Shown: piece after piece, positions 46,201 through 49,239 of the stretch
Layout: each line of letters opens with the position of its first letter
Numbering within the stretch: position 1 is the stretch's first letter
From: Alteribacillus sp041949975
GTDB taxonomy: Bacteria; Bacillota; Bacilli; Bacillales; Marinococcaceae
Direction: 5' to 3'
NCBI RefSeq assembly: GCF_041949975.1
Contig: NZ_JBHFQG010000028.1
Location: 1-49,239, forward strand
DNA: 49,239 nucleotides
The notes under the pieces: generated by a model
The model's input: only the letters and a program-made list of their open reading frames with translations
The model's database searches: none
What the model was told of the DNA's origin: nothing
Made by a program: the position numbers and the translations under genes

Positions 46201-48234
46201 AAGCTTTATAAAGGCACTGAGACAAATTGGACGGATATAAAAGAAGCCCTTGAATGGACTTTACAAATGAAAAAGAATTTTAAGGATTGGTTCCCAGAAT
46301 CATTTATAAATACTATTGAAGATTCTTCCCAAATAAATTCATTTATAGATTTGTGTCGCGAGTTAAAATCTCTCAGGGATGATTTAGAAGAAGAGTTGGT
46401 TTTCTATGAAAAGATATTTCAACCTAATGAACTCAAATTTAATAATAAATCCATTTATCATGCTGATTTAGCTGATATTTCACCACAGTTAGATTTACTT
46501 TCAAAAAATACTTCAAAAATCAACGAATGGGTTGTTTATAATGAATCATTACAAGATGTCATCAAAGATGGATTGAGCAATTTTGTCAATTCCGTGATTG
46601 AAAGACACGATGCATCGTTTGAAAAAATATTCTTGAAACGCTTTTACCGATTATGGTTAGATAACGCTTATAGTAAGCTTAATTCTTTAAAATCTTTTAG
46701 GCTTGATCAACATCATCATAAACTTGAAGAATTTAAAAGTATGGATGAAGAGCAAATCAACTCTAACAGTGCACGGCTTCATAAAATGTTAACCGAACAA
46801 AAAGAAAATTACATTAACAACATTGCTGATAAACGATCAGAGTTGGGAATTCTTAATCGAGAAATTCGTAAGAAAAAAAGGCATAAACCTATTAGACGAC
46901 TTTTTTCGGATATTACAGAATTACTATTATCAATAAAACCATGTATGATGATGAGCCCATTATCAGTAAGTCAATTTGTTGATCCATCCAAATTAGCTTT
47001 TGATGTGGTTATTTTTGACGAGGCATCACAAATACGACCTGAAGATGCCATTGGTTCTATTATGAGGGGGAAACAAATCATCATTGCTGGAGATAATAAA
47101 CAATTGCCGCCAACTTCCTTCTTTAGTCAACAAGTTGATGTTGATGATGAATTTATAGATGAGGAAGATGAAGATTTATATGAGATCTTTGAAAGCATCT
47201 TAGACGAATCTTTGTTATTTATGCCCACGATATCACTAAAATGGCACTACCGTAGTAAACAAGAATCGTTAATTGCTTTTTCAAACCGTGAAATATATGA
47301 TAACAACTTGTATACCTTCCCTAATTCAATAAGTGGTACAAATGATGGTATATCATTTGTCCATGTTGAAGATGGGATTTACGATCGAGGAAAATCCAGT
47401 AAAAACATTAAAGAAGCCGAACGTGTTGCTTTGTTAGTAAAAAAACATATCAAACGAAATCCCGAAAGATCACTTGGAATTATTGCGTTTAATCAACAAC
47501 AGCAAGAAGCTATCAGAGATAAAGTAGATGAGATGATACTTAGAATGCCTGAAATAGAATTCTACTTTAACGAAGATCATTTCGAATCATTTTTCATTAA
47601 GAACCTTGAAAATGTCCAAGGTGATGAGAGAGATACCATCATTTTAAGTATTGGTTATGGAAAGGATAAAAATGGTTCATTGTACTATAATTTCGGTCCA
47701 TTGAATAAAGAGGGAGGAGAGCGAAGATTAAATGTTGCGGTGACCCGGGCAAAAAAAGAAATAATTGTGGCTTCAAGCCTTTTAGATATTGATTTAGATG
47801 ACGCGAAGTTGAATAGGCGAGGACCAAAGTTACTAAAATCATATTTATCTTATGCTCGAAATAACGGAGAGTTTAGTCAAAACGAGGGTATTCAAAACGA
47901 TGGCGATTTTGACTCTCCATTTGAACAAGATGTTTATAATATGTTACGAGATAAGGGGCTTGAACTGAGAAAACAAGTCGGCTGTTCTGGTTATCGTATC
48001 GATTTAGCTGTTGTTGATCCCAATCAACCTGGTAAATACATTTTAGGTATTGAATGTGACGGGGCATCTTATCATTCTTCCAAAACTGCCCGAGATCGCG
48101 ACAGATTAAGACAGAGTGTGTTAGAGTCTCTTGGTTGGAAAATCAAAAGAATATGGTCACAGGACTGGGTCAAACACAAGAAAGAAATTACCGAAGATAT
48201 TTTTACAGAAGTAAAAGGTATCGTTAAAACATAA
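43297..48234 (+). CDS. DUF4011-SF1 helicase-Vsr-like nuclease defence protein (Hhe-like)
   Basis: 1645 residues. DUF4011 at the start has QWKSRLLDLTKRNRLLNFKS. The SF1 helicase has Walker A GPPGTGKS (316-323), FVSEKRAALEVV, then about 850 residues of helical and coiled-coil insert, and DEAS Walker B (D1241, E1242), GDNKQLPPTSFF, HYRSKQESLI, FENVQGDE-like NVQGDERD and NVAVTRAKK. The C-terminal Vsr/MTES_1575-type endonuclease has SPFEQDVYNML, D1569 (YRIDLAVVD) and E1586-C-D1588 (GIECDGASYH). The same architecture is known as a single-gene anti-phage system (Hhe). It has its own promoter region and terminator. All motifs are intact. Confidence 0.9.
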   Translation: MNDQRLDKKIEQWKSRLLDLTKRNRLLNFKSTNSTLKLDEDTDVVFRQLYNNDYIRVNTLVELNEEAKKITQLKIKKSREDISEEEINKIEDNNLARVYQKLEKQLNNIRLNAKSSIDEKGVNTLYLACGFLNWTEVDHSNVVLKSPILLLPVSLSRETARDPYYINRLDDELILNPVLEQKMKADFGIELTPIEELAVDLDNYSEIISHYNQELNIEDNWEINDESYIGLFSFSKLVMYKDFEQYEEIVRENQFVQQLAGIEQEKDICLRENIPDIKECDRELKSEESFQILDADSSQQEAIFAAKNGVSFVMQGPPGTGKSQTITNIIAELLAQEKKVLFVSEKRAALEVVKKKLDEQGLSDYSLDLHNHSSNKKAVLEELKKSFNQQPSPFYLSHSYSEFDQIKQDLNYYVDELHHKISPLEKTAYEIHGELAKLDDIPEVLFDLDNINSYTQEKLKVTTKKIRRLQKQKKKIGDSKNHLWRGTILTETGYEFESKITAMFSQLADKLHQLNHQLIRTCEFIGYDHDLSLAGVDHLIDIGQKIENKPVLPTHWFNKKEKESLYNAKENIENYKEIFNTYFKIQNSILKDYDQGILEEDLNNIKNTCTEKHKNTLADFTNDFEQSFNLLLDFESELLHSLNSLKDNFEKTTNDLSELESLLNTNFNGITKENVKELFNVYEGIKDIPRPTGSWFNSDNNNKLRKEIEENKKLFNEYSTLKSKIDEKYQIEIIDEDLEALLNRYQNDYSSFLRILKSSYRNDNRFIKSFQKEKQKSSYYDTIQDLRLLMRAQKMRKQIDDKKDDLENLFGFWYKGVDTDWDTLRTNLESILSLSLYLDKINKKEIFQPFIIRLEEQSLKNFYQIINDLSNNYDNIIQDLTFVRNNFLPNINQIDRTDNILKIGPDINQILKTTEEILNAKNTVTKYKKSNELMAYDSFDKLFDLVSQFNQQKQLINKMSKTFSLYYGKLYKGTETNWTDIKEALEWTLQMKKNFKDWFPESFINTIEDSSQINSFIDLCRELKSLRDDLEEELVFYEKIFQPNELKFNNKSIYHADLADISPQLDLLSKNTSKINEWVVYNESLQDVIKDGLSNFVNSVIERHDASFEKIFLKRFYRLWLDNAYSKLNSLKSFRLDQHHHKLEEFKSMDEEQINSNSARLHKMLTEQKENYINNIADKRSELGILNREIRKKKRHKPIRRLFSDITELLLSIKPCMMMSPLSVSQFVDPSKLAFDVVIFDEASQIRPEDAIGSIMRGKQIIIAGDNKQLPPTSFFSQQVDVDDEFIDEEDEDLYEIFESILDESLLFMPTISLKWHYRSKQESLIAFSNREIYDNNLYTFPNSISGTNDGISFVHVEDGIYDRGKSSKNIKEAERVALLVKKHIKRNPERSLGIIAFNQQQQEAIRDKVDEMILRMPEIEFYFNEDHFESFFIKNLENVQGDERDTIILSIGYGKDKNGSLYYNFGPLNKEGGERRLNVAVTRAKKEIIVASSLLDIDLDDAKLNRRGPKLLKSYLSYARNNGEFSQNEGIQNDGDFDSPFEQDVYNMLRDKGLELRKQVGCSGYRIDLAVVDPNQPGKYILGIECDGASYHSSKTARDRDRLRQSVLESLGWKIKRIWSQDWVKHKKEITEDIFTEVKGIVKT

Positions 48235-48276
48235 GCAATAAGATTTTAAAGGTTAATTTTAACCCTTTGTTAAGTG

Positions 48277-48304
48277 AAACGCCGTCCAGATCGGACGGCG
48301 TTTT
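48277..48304. terminator. terminator after the DUF4011 helicase gene
   Basis: AAACGCCGTCC, AGATC loop, GGACGGCGTTTT; perfect GC-rich stem 42 bases after the stop. Confidence 0.9.
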
Positions 48305-48356
48305 GAGGTATACCAATATTTCTAATTTGAAAGGAAAAATCTTTAAAAATATTAAG

Positions 48357-48379
48357 CACAAGGAAACTTGTGTTTTTTT
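48357..48379 (+). terminator. second terminator-like hairpin
   Basis: CACAAG, GAAA tetraloop, CTTGTG and seven T residues. No gene lies between it and the previous terminator, so it is a back-up or marks a lost gene or small RNA. The rest of 48235-48578 shows nothing else. Confidence 0.65.
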
Positions 48380-48578
48380 ATAGATATAAAAAATGAAAGT
48401 TTAAGCTTTAAAAGAAGGATAACCTAAATCCTTTACCAAAAATTTTGTTAAAGTTTAATACCATTTATAATAAAAAGTTCCAAAAAAGTTTTAATCAAGA
48501 AGTTCTTGTCAATCCTCAGAATAACTAAATTAAAAAATAATGAATATAAAAGTGTTTTTTGGGAAGGTGGAAATGCTA

Positions 48579-49196
48579 ATGGAGGAAATGCAAGACAACA
48601 ACTTCATAGAAGTTAAATCATGTGAATTAGAAAAATTGATTAGTGAAAACTCGGAACTAAAAGTTTTTTTAGATTTAGATGGAAAAGTAAAAAATGAAAT
48701 TATTGAAGAATTGAATTTAGGGAAAATTATAGTCATATCGGTAAATGAATTTAGCCAAAGTGTACACAATCATAAAATTGGGTCAAGGATACCCCGGATG
48801 TTGAATAATCAAAATTATGCGATTTCAATCACAAACAATGAGGTTAATAACGAAAATAAAGAGAAAAATGAATCCTTACCTGGTCAATTTGATTTCAAAC
48901 AGCATAGAGATTTAAAATATAAAAAACAAATTCACGATAATGTAAAAAATGATTTGAATAAAAAGTTAAGTCGCCGTGGAGAGAAAAAGAAATTTTATCA
49001 ACAAATTGCTGCTGAATGGGAATATGTAGATAAGGATGGTAATCGAGATACTACTCAGGTTAGCAAGGTTTTAGCTGGAACACAGGGTTCAATTCTTTCA
49101 GAAGATATTTTATGTAATTGTCAACTGAAAATTCCCCCACATAGTCATTTAAAACTCCCCCACCTAAAATTTCCATTTAAGGGAATATTTATTTAA
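48579..49196 (+). CDS. unrecognised hydrophilic protein, 3' end interrupted by an insertion element
   Basis: I start at ATG 48579, eight bases after GGAAGGTGG; ATGs at 48540 and 48573 are in frame. About 178 native residues are visible, with a helical N-terminus (CELEKLISENSELKVFLDLD), a strand (GKIIVISVNEF) and a basic segment (KNDLNKKLSRRGEKKKFYQQ). The family is not recognised. From about 49113 the reading frame runs into repeats typical of an IS end (CCCCCAC twice), so the last 27 codons up to the TAA are probably not native and the true C-terminus is lost. Confidence 0.55.
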   Translation: MEEMQDNNFIEVKSCELEKLISENSELKVFLDLDGKVKNEIIEELNLGKIIVISVNEFSQSVHNHKIGSRIPRMLNNQNYAISITNNEVNNENKEKNESLPGQFDFKQHRDLKYKKQIHDNVKNDLNKKLSRRGEKKKFYQQIAAEWEYVDKDGNRDTTQVSKVLAGTQGSILSEDILCNCQLKIPPHSHLKLPHLKFPFKGIFI

Positions 49197-49239
49197 GATG
49201 AGGGGATACTGATGAGATTCCCGTTCTTCTTACACAGAC
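49113..49239. mobile_element. end of a putative IS21-family insertion sequence (partial)
   Basis: After TGTAATTGTC the sequence has two spaced copies of AAAATTCCCCCAC/AAAACTCCCCCAC and then a third, shorter AAAATTTCC, 20-21 bases apart. Repeated terminal binding sites behind a TG end are typical of IS21 elements, and this CCCCCAC pattern is familiar from Bacillus members. The window ends before a transposase frame can be seen, so the call is tentative. Confidence 0.4.

Noticed and set aside
29180..48234. Prophage or plasmid origin for the island
   Set aside because: No phage structural, replication or partition genes are present.

Overview
The window comes from the chromosome of a low-GC, endospore-forming Firmicute, most likely a member of the Bacillaceae. 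The support is a spoVA-type germination operon, squalene-hopene cyclase, YjcZ-type small sporulation proteins, strong AGGAGG ribosome binding sites, GTG/TTG starts and a THI-box (TPP) riboswitch.

Layout. (1) 1-1.5 kb: the end of a spoVA operon (spoVAD tail, spoVAE, DUF1657, DUF421+DUF1657), with the gene order of the mobile spoVA-2mob spore heat-resistance operon. (2) 1.7-9 kb: housekeeping and lineage genes: a CBO0543-type membrane protein and a DUF2515 protein divergent from shc, a secreted protein with a YkuD-like Cys motif, and a riboswitch-controlled thiC followed by a 57-codon Cys-containing ORF. (3) 9.6-19.3 kb: a catabolic gene cluster for an unidentified 2-hydroxy/2-oxo acid: Ldh2-type dehydrogenase, GntR/FCD regulator, TAXI-TRAP binding protein and fused permease, D-2-hydroxyacid dehydrogenase, HpcH/HpaI aldolase, DHDPS-family lyase and a ThDP enzyme. 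Two almost identical 19-bp inverted-repeat sites precede the dehydrogenase and the regulator. The binding-protein gene has a one-base frameshift inside its signal peptide. (4) 19.3-28.6 kb: a gene graveyard. I can read remains of a DUF1657 gene, a peptidoglycan-binding protein, a YjcZ gene, a polysaccharide deacetylase, a response regulator and histidine kinase, an OsmC protein and two tyrosine recombinases, mixed with a few intact small genes (Sm-like/Gly-rich protein, DUF2268 protease, DUF1858-like, SHOCT).

(5) 29.2-48.2 kb: an AT-rich defence island. It holds a two-TM membrane protein; a translationally coupled three-gene operon (Cap4-like nuclease, small middle component, Rad50/SMC-like ATPase) of Lamassu/DdmABC/ABC-three-component type; a complete type I restriction-modification operon hsdR-hsdM-hsdS; a one-chain GmrSD-type DUF262-DUF1524 enzyme directly after hsdS; and a 1645-residue DUF4011-helicase-Vsr-like nuclease. 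The transcription units are separated by clear rho-independent terminators. (6) 48.6-49.2 kb: an unrecognised gene whose 3' end runs into what looks like the terminus of an IS21-family element at the window edge.

The island sits directly beside decayed tyrosine recombinase genes and a cluster of GAGACG-rich repeats, which fits acquisition by a mobile element that has since been inactivated. The features most worth following are the three-gene SMC operon, an in-frame 29-bp repeat in hsdS that could remove one target-recognition half, an inverted repeat over the hsdR promoter region, the two GntR-type operators, and the frameshifted TAXI lipoprotein.
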